Assembly: GCA_045613125.1 (NCBI GenBank)
Contig: JAZLAM010000017.1
Span: 1-33,912, forward strand
Length of the DNA stretch: 33,912 nt
Direction of reading: 5' to 3'
Source: JAFTYO01 sp045613125
Lineage (GTDB): Bacteria > Pseudomonadota > Alphaproteobacteria > RF32 > CAG-239
Part shown: positions 1 to 8,609 of the stretch, in pieces
How positions within the stretch are numbered: position 1 is the first letter of the stretch
Layout of the letters: the number at the start of each line of letters is the position of its first letter
The notes under the pieces: model-generated
What the model saw: the letters and a program-made list of their open reading frames with translations, nothing else
Databases searched by the model: none
Told to the model about the DNA's origin: nothing
Program-made: the position numbers and the translations under genes

Positions 1-1
1 T

Positions 2-262
2 CCATCTGATGCAGTAGCAGAAATAGATGGAACTTATTATAAATCTATCGGTGCAGCAATTAATGCAGCACCAGCTAACACTAAAACAACTATAACTTTA
101 GTTAAAGATAGAACAGAGAATATAACTATTGGAAATAATAAGAATATAGTTTTAGATTTAAATGGTTATACTTTAAGTAATAGTGGTGAAAAAGCAACAG
201 TAATAACTAATGACCGTAATCATGGAAGAATAAAAGGAACTGTTTATTATTGTATTAAGTAG
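2..262 (+). CDS. C-terminal fragment of a repeat-type surface/beta-helix protein (5' end outside window)
   Basis: An open frame runs from the window edge to a TAG at 260-262 and gives 86 residues. It contains VAEIDGTYYKSIGAAINAA followed by ITLVKD and IVLDLNGYTLSN. This resembles the repeat units (an EIDGTYY/AINAA segment, then KNIVLDLNGYTL) of large secreted right-handed beta-helix-like proteins common in gut Firmicutes and some other host-associated bacteria. The last ~17 residues (RNHGRIKGTVYYCIK) do not continue the repeat logic and no sorting or beta-barrel anchor follows, so the gene may be truncated or decayed. Function cannot be given. The style is unlike the housekeeping genes next to it, so lateral origin is possible (inference). 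Confidence 0.55.
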   Translation, partial: PSDAVAEIDGTYYKSIGAAINAAPANTKTTITLVKDRTENITIGNNKNIVLDLNGYTLSNSGEKATVITNDRNHGRIKGTVYYCIK

Positions 263-302
263 AATTAAAAATTTAACAATATAAATTTGTTTTAATAAAT
301 TT

Positions 303-488
303 CTAAACCTCCACCACCGAATAACTGCCACTAAAATACTTCACAATAGCAAAATTTCTTTTATTAAGGGCTTGGAATACTACAATCCAAGCCCAACCAT
401 TATTAAAAACAAGTTGTCCATCTTTTATTATGTAGGTGTATTTCTTATTATATGTCATCAATTTATGATATGCGATGGTTAATTCCAT
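303..488 (-). CDS. small hypothetical protein (61 aa)
   Basis: A 61-residue reverse-strand frame starts at an ATG preceded by AAAGGT about 6 nt upstream, a plausible ribosome site. The middle (YTYIIKDGQLVFNNGWAWIVVF) is beta-rich and aromatic; there is no signal peptide or membrane segment and I recognise no family. It lies between the surface-protein tail and the divergent pyrH operon. A real small gene is more likely than not because of the ribosome site and the isolated position, but a chance frame cannot be excluded. Confidence 0.45.
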   Translation of the reverse strand: MELTIAYHKLMTYNKKYTYIIKDGQLVFNNGWAWIVVFQALNKRNFAIVKYFSGSYSVVEV

Positions 489-631
489 TTATTGACCTTT
501 ACAAATATGACAATATTCTTTTGGTAATAATGTGTTGCCCTTTATCTATTAAATAATACAAATTGCGATTTATTGCTTATGATATGCTATGTAGCATAAT
601 TTTATTAAATTGTTGACATCGTAGAAAAATG

Positions 632-661
632 TTGTGACAAATGGGTTAAAGTAAGTATTAT
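632..661 (+). promoter_or_regulatory. candidate sigma70 promoter of the pyrH operon
   Basis: TTGTGA (632-637), an 18-bp spacer and TATTAT (656-661) lie 28 nt before the pyrH ATG. A TTGACA at 613-618 has no good -10 partner at 16-18 bp. Weak to moderate match to consensus. Confidence 0.35.
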
Positions 662-689
662 AGGAACAGAATGTTAAGAAAGGTAAGGT

Positions 690-1409
690 ATGCAACCTGT
701 TTATAAAAGGATTTTGTTGAAATTATCCGGCGAGGGGCTTATGGGGGATAAGCCTTTTGGTGTGGATATTAAAGTTGTTTCGCTACTGGCTGCGCAAATT
801 AAGAATGTCTATGATATGGGCGTCCAAATATGTTTAGTTGTCGGAGGCGGTAATATTTTTCGTGGCGCAAAAGAAGCTGCGAAGGGCTTAAACAGAAGTG
901 TCGCTGATCAAATCGGTATGATGGCAACGGTTATGAATGCTCTTTTTTTACAAGACGAGTTAAAACGTCAAGGTATAGATGTCGTGGTAATGTCGGGTTT
1001 GAAAATGCAACAAGTTTGTGAACCTTATTTATATCGCACTGCTATAAAACACCTTGAAGATAAGCGTGTTATCATTTTTGCTGGTGGTACTGGAAATCCT
1101 TATTTCACAACTGATACGGGGGCTTCTTTAAGAGCTTCGGAAATGGGTTGTGATGCAATATTAAAATCGACACAGGTGGATGGGGTTTATGCTTCTGATC
1201 CGAGGGAAAATCCGAAAGCTAAGCGCTATGATGAAATATCATTTGATGAAGTGTTAGAAAAAAAGCTTGGCGTAATGGATTTAACGGCGATTACAATGGC
1301 AAAAGAAAACAATATACCGATAGTAGTATTCGCACAAAATTCGGAAACGTCATTAACAGATGTTGTTTGTGCAAAAGGAAAGTTTACAATAATTAAAAAT
1401 AGAGGTTAA
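690..1409 (+). CDS. pyrH: UMP kinase
   Basis: UMP kinase phosphorylates UMP to UDP with ATP in pyrimidine nucleotide synthesis; the bacterial enzyme is a cytosolic hexamer of the amino-acid-kinase fold. The 239-residue length is typical. Visible motifs are the N-terminal RILLKLSGE nucleotide-binding strand, VVGGGNIFRG, VADQIGMMATVMNAL and the FAGGTGNPYFTTDTGASLRA segment, followed by KSTQVDGVYASDP. The ATG at 690 has AAAGG 6 nt upstream. It is the first gene of a long forward operon; frr follows after one base, the usual pyrH-frr pairing. Confidence 0.98.
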   Translation: MQPVYKRILLKLSGEGLMGDKPFGVDIKVVSLLAAQIKNVYDMGVQICLVVGGGNIFRGAKEAAKGLNRSVADQIGMMATVMNALFLQDELKRQGIDVVVMSGLKMQQVCEPYLYRTAIKHLEDKRVIIFAGGTGNPYFTTDTGASLRASEMGCDAILKSTQVDGVYASDPRENPKAKRYDEISFDEVLEKKLGVMDLTAITMAKENNIPIVVFAQNSETSLTDVVCAKGKFTIIKNRG

Positions 1410-1410
1410 A

Positions 1411-1974
1411 ATGTCTGATATTAACAGTATAAAAAATGATGCAAAAATCCGTATGGATAAAACTATTGATTCTTTGAAATCGGATTTCGGAGGCTTAAGA
1501 GCGGGTCGTGCACATGCAAGTTTGCTTGATGGAATTATGGTTGAAGCGTATGGCTCTTTAACGCCGATTTCTCAGGTCGGAACAGTGAGTGTTCCTGATG
1601 CAAGAACTTTATCGGTTAGTGTTTGGGATAAATCACTTGCCAAAAGTGTTGAAAAAGCACTGCGTGAAAGTGATTTAGGGTTAAATCCGGTTTCTGATGG
1701 AAATCTTATTCGTATTCCGATACCTCCATTGAGTGAAGAGCGTAGAAAAGAACTGGTAAAAGTTGCAGGCAAATATGCAGAGCAAAATAAGGTTGCTCTT
1801 AGAAATATTCGTCGTGATGCTCTTGATGAAGTTAAAAAACTCAAAAAAGATAATCTTATTTCCGAAGATGAAGAAAAACGTGCTGAAAATGAGATTCAAA
1901 AATTGACAGATGATGCTGTTAAAAAAGTTGATGAATTACAAGCGCTAAAAGAAAAAGATATTATGCAAGTTTAA
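1411..1974 (+). CDS. frr: ribosome recycling factor
   Basis: RRF splits the post-termination ribosome together with EF-G. The product has 187 residues, the normal size. GLRAGRAHASLLDGIMVEAYG near residues 28-48 is the family signature, followed by the hinge and the long C-terminal helix with RRDALDEVKKLKKD. The ATG lies one base after the pyrH stop, and AGAGG at the pyrH stop codon serves as ribosome site, so the two genes are translationally linked. The highly charged reverse frames across it are shadows. Confidence 0.98.
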   Translation: MSDINSIKNDAKIRMDKTIDSLKSDFGGLRAGRAHASLLDGIMVEAYGSLTPISQVGTVSVPDARTLSVSVWDKSLAKSVEKALRESDLGLNPVSDGNLIRIPIPPLSEERRKELVKVAGKYAEQNKVALRNIRRDALDEVKKLKKDNLISEDEEKRAENEIQKLTDDAVKKVDELQALKEKDIMQV

Positions 1975-1984
1975 GGGTTGAATT

Positions 1985-2689
1985 GTGACTGAAAAATCTT
2001 TAGAACATATTGCGTTTATAATGGACGGAAACGGTAGGTGGGCTAAAAAAAGAGGCTTGCCTCGTATCGCCGGACATAAAAAGGGTGCTCAAACTCTCAC
2101 TGATATTGCTAAAGCGGTAAAAGAAATTGGTGTTAAGTATTTAACGGTTTATGCTTTTTCAACCGAAAATTGGAAGAGAAGTGAGGAAGAGGTTTCCGGA
2201 TTGATGAACTTGTTGCGTGAATATTTAGATAAAAATTTTGATGAGCTTAAGAAAAATGATATAAAAATAGTGTTTATCGGCGAAAGATATATGCTTGAAC
2301 AAGATATTATTGAGAAGATAGAAAAACTTGAAAGAGAAACAAGTGTCAATAAGTCTATGACTATGCAGGTTGCGTTAAGTTACGGATCTCGTCAGGAAAT
2401 ACTAAATGCCGTTAAAAAAACGGCAGTGCTAATAAGTAATAAAGATTTGATGTTTGAAGATATAACTGAAGAATTGTTTTCAAAATTGTTGTATACATCA
2501 GCAACACCGGATCCGGACTTAGTAATAAGGACGAGTGGAGAACAACGTATAAGTAATTATCTTTTATGGCAGATTGCTTATTCTGAATTGTATTTTACCG
2601 ATACATTATGGCCGGATTTTACAAAAGAAGAATTAGTAAAAATTGTTGAAAATTTTAAAACAAGGGAGAGAAGATATGGTAAAGTCTAA
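1985..2689 (+). CDS. uppS: undecaprenyl diphosphate synthase (cis-prenyltransferase)
   Basis: The enzyme condenses farnesyl-PP with isopentenyl-PP units to make the C55 lipid carrier for peptidoglycan and O-antigen. It has 234 residues. FIMDGNGRWAKKRGLPRIAGHKKG holds the catalytic Asp and pyrophosphate-binding loop; YAFSTENWKRS and the C-terminal DPDLVIRTSGEQRISNYLLW and SELYF segments are family signatures. The start is GTG at 1985, 10 nt after frr; no in-frame ATG precedes the conserved DGNGRW block. The last 14 nt overlap the start of cdsA. Confidence 0.97.
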   Translation: MTEKSLEHIAFIMDGNGRWAKKRGLPRIAGHKKGAQTLTDIAKAVKEIGVKYLTVYAFSTENWKRSEEEVSGLMNLLREYLDKNFDELKKNDIKIVFIGERYMLEQDIIEKIEKLERETSVNKSMTMQVALSYGSRQEILNAVKKTAVLISNKDLMFEDITEELFSKLLYTSATPDPDLVIRTSGEQRISNYLLWQIAYSELYFTDTLWPDFTKEELVKIVENFKTRERRYGKV

Positions 2690-3533
2690 AATAAATAAAG
2701 CAGATGCTGTTAAGAAAAAAAAGGCTAAAGCAAAAACGAAAAAAATAGGCTCTTTGGCGAAAAGAATTTTAACAGCAATTGTTATGCTTCCCATTGCAAT
2801 CGGATCTTTATGGGGAGGATATCCGTTTGTTGATGTTCTTGCTTTGATAGTTGGTACTTTACTGGCTTGGGAATGGGCTAATATGATACCAAATCGGAGT
2901 GTGTCTACTTATATGGGGGCATATGTTATGGCTTTAGCTGTATCTTTGTTTGTGTATGATACTCCGATGGTTGTTTCAACAGTGGTATTGGTTAGCTTTT
3001 TTGTTTGGTTTAAAGCAAAGGGTGAAGAATATCGTAATTTATTGGTTTTAGGTGTTCCGTATATTTCTGTCGGCGTTGGTTCCTTGTTGTGGATATATCA
3101 AGGAATTATTCCGTATCCTCCATTTAATTTTTATATTACTTTGTGGTTTTTCTTGATGGTTTGGGCAATGGATATAGGAGGCTTTATAGTAGGCTGTAAT
3201 TTAAAGGGGCCAAAACTTGCTCCTAAAATTAGTCCTAATAAAACATGGTCAGGTTTGATAGGCGGAATAATCCTTGCAATGGCGGTCAGCTATTTATATA
3301 TATATTTAGTTGTTAAAGATGATCAGAGTATGCATATGTTTTTCGTTGTCTTAGGAGGTATTATTGCTGCTATATCACAGATAGGTGATTTGATAGAATC
3401 TGCAATTAAACGTAAGTTAGGTATTAAAGATTCAAGCTCATTAATTCCAGGGCATGGAGGTGTTTTTGATAGAATTGATGGTTTAATTTTTGCAGCACCG
3501 TTCTTTTATTGGTTATTTGCGTATGGTTTATAA
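2676..3533 (+). CDS. cdsA: phosphatidate cytidylyltransferase (CDP-diglyceride synthase)
   Basis: CdsA converts phosphatidic acid and CTP to CDP-diacylglycerol, the branch point of phospholipid synthesis, in the inner membrane. The ATG at 2676 is preferred to an upstream in-frame TTG because GGGAGAG lies 5 nt before it; this gives 285 residues and a 14-nt overlap with uppS. The protein is multi-pass. SPNKTWSGLIGG and the C-terminal signature SAIKRKLGIKD followed by PGHGGVFDRIDG are intact. The N-terminus is unusual: about 30 residues rich in lysine (KKKKAKAKTKK) before the first membrane helix, probably a cytoplasmic basic tail. Confidence 0.96.
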   Translation: MVKSKINKADAVKKKKAKAKTKKIGSLAKRILTAIVMLPIAIGSLWGGYPFVDVLALIVGTLLAWEWANMIPNRSVSTYMGAYVMALAVSLFVYDTPMVVSTVVLVSFFVWFKAKGEEYRNLLVLGVPYISVGVGSLLWIYQGIIPYPPFNFYITLWFFLMVWAMDIGGFIVGCNLKGPKLAPKISPNKTWSGLIGGIILAMAVSYLYIYLVVKDDQSMHMFFVVLGGIIAAISQIGDLIESAIKRKLGIKDSSSLIPGHGGVFDRIDGLIFAAPFFYWLFAYGL

Positions 3534-3556
3534 ATTTTAGCAAGTAGGTTTTTATT

Positions 3557-4690
3557 ATGGAGATCATATTAAATATAATTCATTATATAGTTCCTTTTAT
3601 TATATTACTTGGAATATTGGTGTTTGTTCATGAATTTGGTCATTTTATAGTAGCTAGAGTTACTGGGGTTGAGGTTAGCGCTTTTTCTATTGGATTTGGA
3701 AAAGTTTTGTGGTCCAGAAAGGATGCAAAAGGTACTGTTTGGAAAATATCAGCTGTTCCACTAGGTGGTTATTGTCAATTTTTAGGAGATGCAGATGCAT
3801 CGTCTTCTGTGTCTGATACAAAGGTAGAATTAACAGAAGAACAAAAAAAGAGAGCTTTTGCTTTTCAGAGCCCATATAAAAAACTTTCTATAGTTTTAGC
3901 CGGTCCGGGATTTAATTATTTATTTGCCATATTAATCTATACTTGTTTGTTTACGTTTTTTGGAAAAGTTACGTTTCCTCCGATTGTGGGAGAAGTTATG
4001 GAAAATGGTGCAGCATATGCTGCAGGTATAAAGTCCGGAGATAGAATTGTTCAAATTAACGGAGTAAAAATTGCCGAATTTTCAGATATTTCCAGGGAAG
4101 TTGCTTTGGCTGTTGATCATAAGGTCAAAGTTGAAGTAAAAAGAGGTGATAAAGATTTAGCTTTTGATATTGTACTGACAGAGATAGAAATTGATGAAAG
4201 CGATGGAACAAAAACTAAAGGTCATATGTTAGGAGTAAAATCTGTTACTACTATAGAAACTTCAAAAGAAAATATTCAGATACATAAAGCCTTTATTTAT
4301 GCTGTGGAAGAGGTTGTTGATATTACTGTAACAACTTTACGAGGTGTTGGGCAGATGATAACAGGTGATCGCGGTGGTGAAGACATAGGAGGTATTATCA
4401 GAATTGCCGAAATGACCGGAGATATAAGTAAAACACAAGGTGTGCTAAATTTTGTAGTGTTTATGGCTTTATTATCTGTCAACTTAGGTCTTATTAATTT
4501 GTTTCCTATACCTGTTTTAGATGGGGGACATGTAGTTTTTTATTTGATAGAAATTGTTACCGGAAAAGAGTTAAATGAAAAAATGAAAGAACATCTTTTC
4601 CGCGTAGGACTTGCATTATTATTGGCATTGATGCTCTTTGCCACATATAATGATATAACTCATTTATTTGATCGTTGGTTTAAGTCTTAA
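3557..4690 (+). CDS. rseP: site-2 zinc metalloprotease RseP/RasP family
   Basis: RseP is an intramembrane protease that cleaves anti-sigma factors and signal-peptide remnants. It has 377 residues. The zinc site HEFGH is at 25-29 in the first membrane helix, and NLFPIPVLDGGHVVF near the C-terminus supplies the third ligand Asp. One PDZ domain is visible (around GEVMENGAAYAAGIKSGDRI), as is usual in alphaproteobacterial homologues of this length, whereas E. coli RseP has two. It follows cdsA after 23 nt with AAGTAGG as ribosome site. In many Alphaproteobacteria dxr lies at this junction; it is missing here. Confidence 0.96.
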   Translation: MEIILNIIHYIVPFIILLGILVFVHEFGHFIVARVTGVEVSAFSIGFGKVLWSRKDAKGTVWKISAVPLGGYCQFLGDADASSSVSDTKVELTEEQKKRAFAFQSPYKKLSIVLAGPGFNYLFAILIYTCLFTFFGKVTFPPIVGEVMENGAAYAAGIKSGDRIVQINGVKIAEFSDISREVALAVDHKVKVEVKRGDKDLAFDIVLTEIEIDESDGTKTKGHMLGVKSVTTIETSKENIQIHKAFIYAVEEVVDITVTTLRGVGQMITGDRGGEDIGGIIRIAEMTGDISKTQGVLNFVVFMALLSVNLGLINLFPIPVLDGGHVVFYLIEIVTGKELNEKMKEHLFRVGLALLLALMLFATYNDITHLFDRWFKS

Positions 4691-4704
4691 AAAAAGAGGA
4701 AAGT

Positions 4705-6969
4705 ATGATGAAAAAAATATTGTTTACATCTATGTTATTGTCGTGTTTTATGAATATTGGGGTTAGTGTTGCCGATTATCAAGTTGATAATATAAGAATA
4801 GAAGGATTGAAACGTGTAGAGCGTGAAACTGTTTTGGCATATTTGGGAATTAAAGATGGTAGTTATGTATCTCAGGAAGAACTGAGTATTTCTCTTAAAA
4901 ATCTCTATTCTACAGGTTTGTTTTCTGATGTAAAGATAGAAAAAAAAGATGACGGATTGTTGATTGTTGAAGTTGAAGAAAACCCAATTATTGGAAAAAG
5001 GGCCTTTGACGGAAATAAGAAACTTGATGATAAAATTTTGGAAACAGAGGTACAAAGCACACCTAATTCATTGTACAGTAAAGCAAAAGTTCAACAAGAT
5101 GTTCAACGTATTTTAGAAATATATAAAAGATTAGGTCGTTATTCGGTTGAGATTGAACCTAAGATTATAGAGCGTGATGAAAATAGAGTAGATTTGATTT
5201 TTGAAATTGATGAAGGATCTGAAGCAAAAATTAATAAAATAAACTTTTTTGGAAATACTCACTATTCTTCATCTGACTTACAAGAAGAAATTATGAGTAA
5301 AGAAAGTCGTTGGTATCGAATTTTTTCAAGTGCTGAAAGTTATGATGCTGAAAAAATGAATTACGATAAAGAGCTTTTGCGTCGTTTCTATACGACCCAT
5401 GGTTATGCTGATTTTCAAGTAGTATCTGCTATTGCGGAATTAGCTCCAAATAAGAAGTCTTTTATTTTGAACTTTACTTTAGAAGAAGGTCCTCGTTATA
5501 AGATTAGTGATGTAAAAATTCATTCGGTAATTAAGGAAATTAAAACAGAAGATCTTTTGGATATAGTTACCTTTGAAAAAAGTGATTGGTATAATTCTTC
5601 GCGTATAGAAAGTTCTGTTTCTGCACTTACTGATGAATTGGGGAAAAAGGGGTTTGTTTTTGTAAGTGTTGAACCTGAATTAAAAAGAAATGCAGAAAAT
5701 AATGAACTTGAGGTTATTTTTAATATAAATGAAGGAGAAAGAACTTTTGTAAATCGTATAAATATTACGGGTAATACAAGAACTTTAGATGAGGTGATAA
5801 GAAGAGAATTTCGCCTAGACGAAGGTGATGCTTTTAATGTGGCAAAAATTAGGGATTCTCGCCGGAATATTGAAAATTTAAACTATTTTAGTAAGGTAGA
5901 TATTAATCCTGTTCCTGTTGATGCATCCAAAGCTGATATTAATGTTGAAGTTGAGGAAAAGTCTACAGGCTATTTTAATGTTGGTGTCGGATATTCTACT
6001 GTAAACGGAGCTTTGGTTCAAGCAGGTGTGACTGAAAACAATTTTCAAGGTAAAGGTCAAAGATTGAGTCTCGATGCAAGTGTGTCAGAGCGTGCAAAAG
6101 ATTATTCGTTAAGTTTTACAGAGCCTTATTTCTTAGACAGGCGGTTAAGTGCAGGGATTGATGTTTTCTATAATGATGAAAGTTATCAGGATGAAAGTTC
6201 TTATGATAGTTCTAGTGCCGGTGGCAGGTTGCGTTTCGGTTGGAACTATACGGATAATTTGTATCAAACTGTTCGCTATACTTTAAGTCGTGATGAGATT
6301 AAAGACGTTAAAAATTTTGCATCGTATTATATTAAAAAAGAAGAAGGAAAAAGCACAGATTCTGTTATCGGTCAAACATTAGTTTATGATAAGAGAGATA
6401 ATGCTTTCAGAACGAAAGACGGATACTTTTTATCTTTCGGTAATGATGTTTCAGGTTTAGGTGGCGATGAAAAATATTTGAAATTTGATATTAAAGCCTA
6501 CAAATTTATGACATTTAGTGATTACTGGACTTTGAAAATCTTTGCTAATGGTGGTTATGTAACCAGTTATGGCGATGAAGATGTTCGTCTTTCCAAACGT
6601 TATTATTTAGGAGGCACAACTTTACGAGGCTTTGAATATAGTGGAATTGGAGCAAGAGATATGCAAACAAATGACTCATTAGGTGGTAATTGGGTTGTAT
6701 ATGGCGGAACAGAATTAATGTTTCCGTTGGGTTTAGACGAATTAGGAATAAGAGGACGTACATTTTTTGATATAGGTGTAATAGGAAAACCTGATGATAT
6801 TAATCCTAAATTTGTAGAATATTCTTCTAAACCTAGAGCATCTGTCGGTTTTGGCTTTGAATGGTATTCACCGATGGGCAAAATTGATATAGATTTCGGT
6901 TTCCCTGTCTTAAAAGAAGATTACGATCAAAAAGAAGTATTTCGTTTGAATTTTGGTACCAGTTTATAA
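4705..6969 (+). CDS. bamA: outer membrane protein assembly factor BamA
   Basis: BamA (Omp85) folds beta-barrel proteins into the outer membrane. It has about 754 residues: a signal peptide (KKILFTSMLLSCF...VSVA, cleavage before DYQVD), five POTRA domains (for example VDNIRIEGLKRVERETV, INKINFFGNTHYSSSDL and VNRINITGNTRTLDEVI), then a 16-strand barrel. FTEPYFLDRRLSAG and RRYYLGG/TTLRGFEYSGIG (L6 loop RGF) are conserved. Two ATGs lie in tandem; GAGGA at 4696-4700 is 4 nt from the first and 7 nt from the second (4708), so MKK... may be the true start. The C-terminus ends NFGTSL, so the usual terminal aromatic residue is replaced by Leu. Confidence 0.97.
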   Translation: MMKKILFTSMLLSCFMNIGVSVADYQVDNIRIEGLKRVERETVLAYLGIKDGSYVSQEELSISLKNLYSTGLFSDVKIEKKDDGLLIVEVEENPIIGKRAFDGNKKLDDKILETEVQSTPNSLYSKAKVQQDVQRILEIYKRLGRYSVEIEPKIIERDENRVDLIFEIDEGSEAKINKINFFGNTHYSSSDLQEEIMSKESRWYRIFSSAESYDAEKMNYDKELLRRFYTTHGYADFQVVSAIAELAPNKKSFILNFTLEEGPRYKISDVKIHSVIKEIKTEDLLDIVTFEKSDWYNSSRIESSVSALTDELGKKGFVFVSVEPELKRNAENNELEVIFNINEGERTFVNRINITGNTRTLDEVIRREFRLDEGDAFNVAKIRDSRRNIENLNYFSKVDINPVPVDASKADINVEVEEKSTGYFNVGVGYSTVNGALVQAGVTENNFQGKGQRLSLDASVSERAKDYSLSFTEPYFLDRRLSAGIDVFYNDESYQDESSYDSSSAGGRLRFGWNYTDNLYQTVRYTLSRDEIKDVKNFASYYIKKEEGKSTDSVIGQTLVYDKRDNAFRTKDGYFLSFGNDVSGLGGDEKYLKFDIKAYKFMTFSDYWTLKIFANGGYVTSYGDEDVRLSKRYYLGGTTLRGFEYSGIGARDMQTNDSLGGNWVVYGGTELMFPLGLDELGIRGRTFFDIGVIGKPDDINPKFVEYSSKPRASVGFGFEWYSPMGKIDIDFGFPVLKEDYDQKEVFRLNFGTSL

Positions 6970-6984
6970 AAAAGGAGAAAATTT

Positions 6985-7998
6985 ATGGTTGATACAAATT
7001 TTTTTAAGAATAATGGTCCTTTTACATTAAAACAAGTGGTAGACATTATTGAAGCTGAAGTTATACAACCTTGTAATTTGGAGGCTGTCATAATTGATAT
7101 TGCTCCAATGGAAACTGCCGGAGAAAATGAAATTTGTTTCTTCTATGATAGAAAAGCAAAAGAAAAGGCTACAAATATAAAAGCTAAGGCTTGTATTACA
7201 AACTCTGATTTAAAAGATTGGATACCTTATGGTATTAATGTTTTAATTGTAGAAGATCCTAAATTGGCTTTTTTAAAATTAAATAAAGCAATGTATGAAG
7301 AATATGTGCCCGAAAGTACAATTTCAGAAAGTGCGACAATTGCTAAGTCTGCAAAAATCGGTATCAATTGTTACATTGGTCCTAATGTAGTACTTGAAGA
7401 GAATGTGATAATTGGCGATAACTGTCGTTTAGAAGCCAATTCGTACATCGGAAGAGGTTGTAAATTGGGAAACAACTGTAGGATTGGTGTTGGAGCATAT
7501 ATTACATATACTGTGATGGGAAATGATTGTTATATATATACTGGTGCTCGCGTAGGTGCAGACGGTTTTGGATTTAACACTATAAATGGGAAGCATGTTC
7601 GAATTCCTCAAGTTGGTAGAGTCGTTATCGGGAATGATGTTGAAGTTGGTGCAAACTCTTGTATAGACAGAGGTGCTTTAGGTGATACAGTGATTGGTGA
7701 CGGTTGTCGAATTGATAATTTAGTTCAAGTTGCTCATAATGATAAAATGGGTAGGGGCTGTATTGTTGTGGCTCAAACCGGTATAGCCGGCAGTTGCTCT
7801 TTTGGTGATTATGTTGTTTGTGGAGGACAAACAGGATTTGCCGATCACTTAACAGTTGGAAGCGGAGCTCAGATTGGTGCTCAATCAGGAATTATGCGTG
7901 ATATTGAACCTGGAACTACCGTGATGGGAACTCCAGCTGTTCCATTTAAGGATTTTATGCGTCAAGTATCGTTTTTACAACGCAACAGTAAAAAGTAA
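6985..7998 (+). CDS. lpxD: UDP-3-O-acylglucosamine N-acyltransferase
   Basis: LpxD adds the second hydroxyacyl chain from acyl-ACP to UDP-3-O-acylglucosamine, the third step of lipid A synthesis. The 337 residues comprise an N-terminal uridine-binding domain, a left-handed beta-helix of hexapeptide repeats (for example IGPNVVLEENVIIGDNCRLE) and a C-terminal helical part. DNLVQVAHN contains the catalytic His and GADGFGFNTINGKHVRIPQ is conserved. It follows bamA after 15 nt with AAGGAGAAA as ribosome site. Its presence implies that the organism makes lipid A. Confidence 0.97.
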   Translation: MVDTNFFKNNGPFTLKQVVDIIEAEVIQPCNLEAVIIDIAPMETAGENEICFFYDRKAKEKATNIKAKACITNSDLKDWIPYGINVLIVEDPKLAFLKLNKAMYEEYVPESTISESATIAKSAKIGINCYIGPNVVLEENVIIGDNCRLEANSYIGRGCKLGNNCRIGVGAYITYTVMGNDCYIYTGARVGADGFGFNTINGKHVRIPQVGRVVIGNDVEVGANSCIDRGALGDTVIGDGCRIDNLVQVAHNDKMGRGCIVVAQTGIAGSCSFGDYVVCGGQTGFADHLTVGSGAQIGAQSGIMRDIEPGTTVMGTPAVPFKDFMRQVSFLQRNSKK

Positions 7999-8022
7999 AA
8001 TATAAATATAAAGGAAATAAGC

Positions 8023-8475
8023 ATGTCTGAAATAAAAGTATATCCTATTGAAGAAATTTTAAAATTGTTACCTCATCGTTATCCGTTTTTGTTAATTGAC
8101 AGATTGGAAGTTGAAGTTGCAGGGGAGAAAGGTGTAGGAATCAAAAATGTTACTATGAATGAAGAGTTTTTTCAGGGACATTTCCCGAATAATCCCGTAA
8201 TGCCAGGAGTTTTGCAAATTGAAGCAATGGCTCAAACTGCAGGTGCAATTGTAACCGCAAAAGATGATGATTATGCTAATAAAAAAGTTGGTGTTTTATT
8301 TATGTCAGTTGATGGCGTTAAGTTTAGAAAACCTGTAAAACCTGGTGATCAATTACGTATGCATGTTGAAAAAATTAAAGAACGTCGCAATATATATGTT
8401 TTCAAAGGACAGTGTACGGTAGATAATCAGGTAGTTTCGGAGGCTGAATTTTCTGCAATGATTATACATCAGTAG
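8023..8475 (+). CDS. fabZ: 3-hydroxyacyl-[ACP] dehydratase FabZ
   Basis: FabZ dehydrates beta-hydroxyacyl-ACP in fatty-acid elongation and competes with LpxA/LpxD for hydroxyacyl-ACP. It is a 150-residue hot-dog fold protein. LPHRYPFLLIDR and FFQGHFPNNPVMPGVLQIEAMAQ are diagnostic; catalytic His53 and Glu67 are present. It is the last gene of the pyrH operon, with AAGGAAATAAGC before the ATG, and a terminator follows. lpxA and lpxB, which often continue this operon, are not here. Confidence 0.97.
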   Translation: MSEIKVYPIEEILKLLPHRYPFLLIDRLEVEVAGEKGVGIKNVTMNEEFFQGHFPNNPVMPGVLQIEAMAQTAGAIVTAKDDDYANKKVGVLFMSVDGVKFRKPVKPGDQLRMHVEKIKERRNIYVFKGQCTVDNQVVSEAEFSAMIIHQ

Positions 8476-8488
8476 AGTGCTGTATTTA

Positions 8489-8528
8489 AGAGACCTCTAT
8501 GCAAACTTTTGTGTGGAGGTCTTTTTTT
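8489..8528 (+). terminator. rho-independent terminator of the pyrH-fabZ operon
   Basis: Arms AGACCTC (8491-8497) and GAGGTCT (8516-8522) are followed by a run of T to 8528. It lies 14 nt after the fabZ stop. Confidence 0.85.
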
Positions 8529-8537
8529 ATATAGTAG

Positions 8538-8566
8538 TTGACAAAAGATATTTTATTTGCTAAAAT
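8538..8566 (+). promoter_or_regulatory. strong sigma70-type promoter
   Basis: TTGACA (8538-8543), exactly 17 bp, then TAAAAT (8561-8566). It begins 10 nt after the fabZ terminator and gives a leader of roughly 37 nt for the gene at 8610. Confidence 0.75.
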
Positions 8567-8609
8567 CGTAGATGTTAAAATAAGTTATTAATTCTAAATT
8601 TTGTTTATT

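Noticed and set aside
613..618. TTGACA as -35 for pyrH
   Set aside because: No -10-like hexamer at 16-18 bp; a weaker pair at 632-661 has proper spacing.
1572..1899. Reverse-strand frames of 72-90 codons opposite frr
   Set aside because: They are shadows of a clear frr gene, with no ribosome site or family resemblance.
6603..6881. 92-codon reverse frame within bamA
   Set aside because: Shadow of the conserved BamA barrel with no own start signals.
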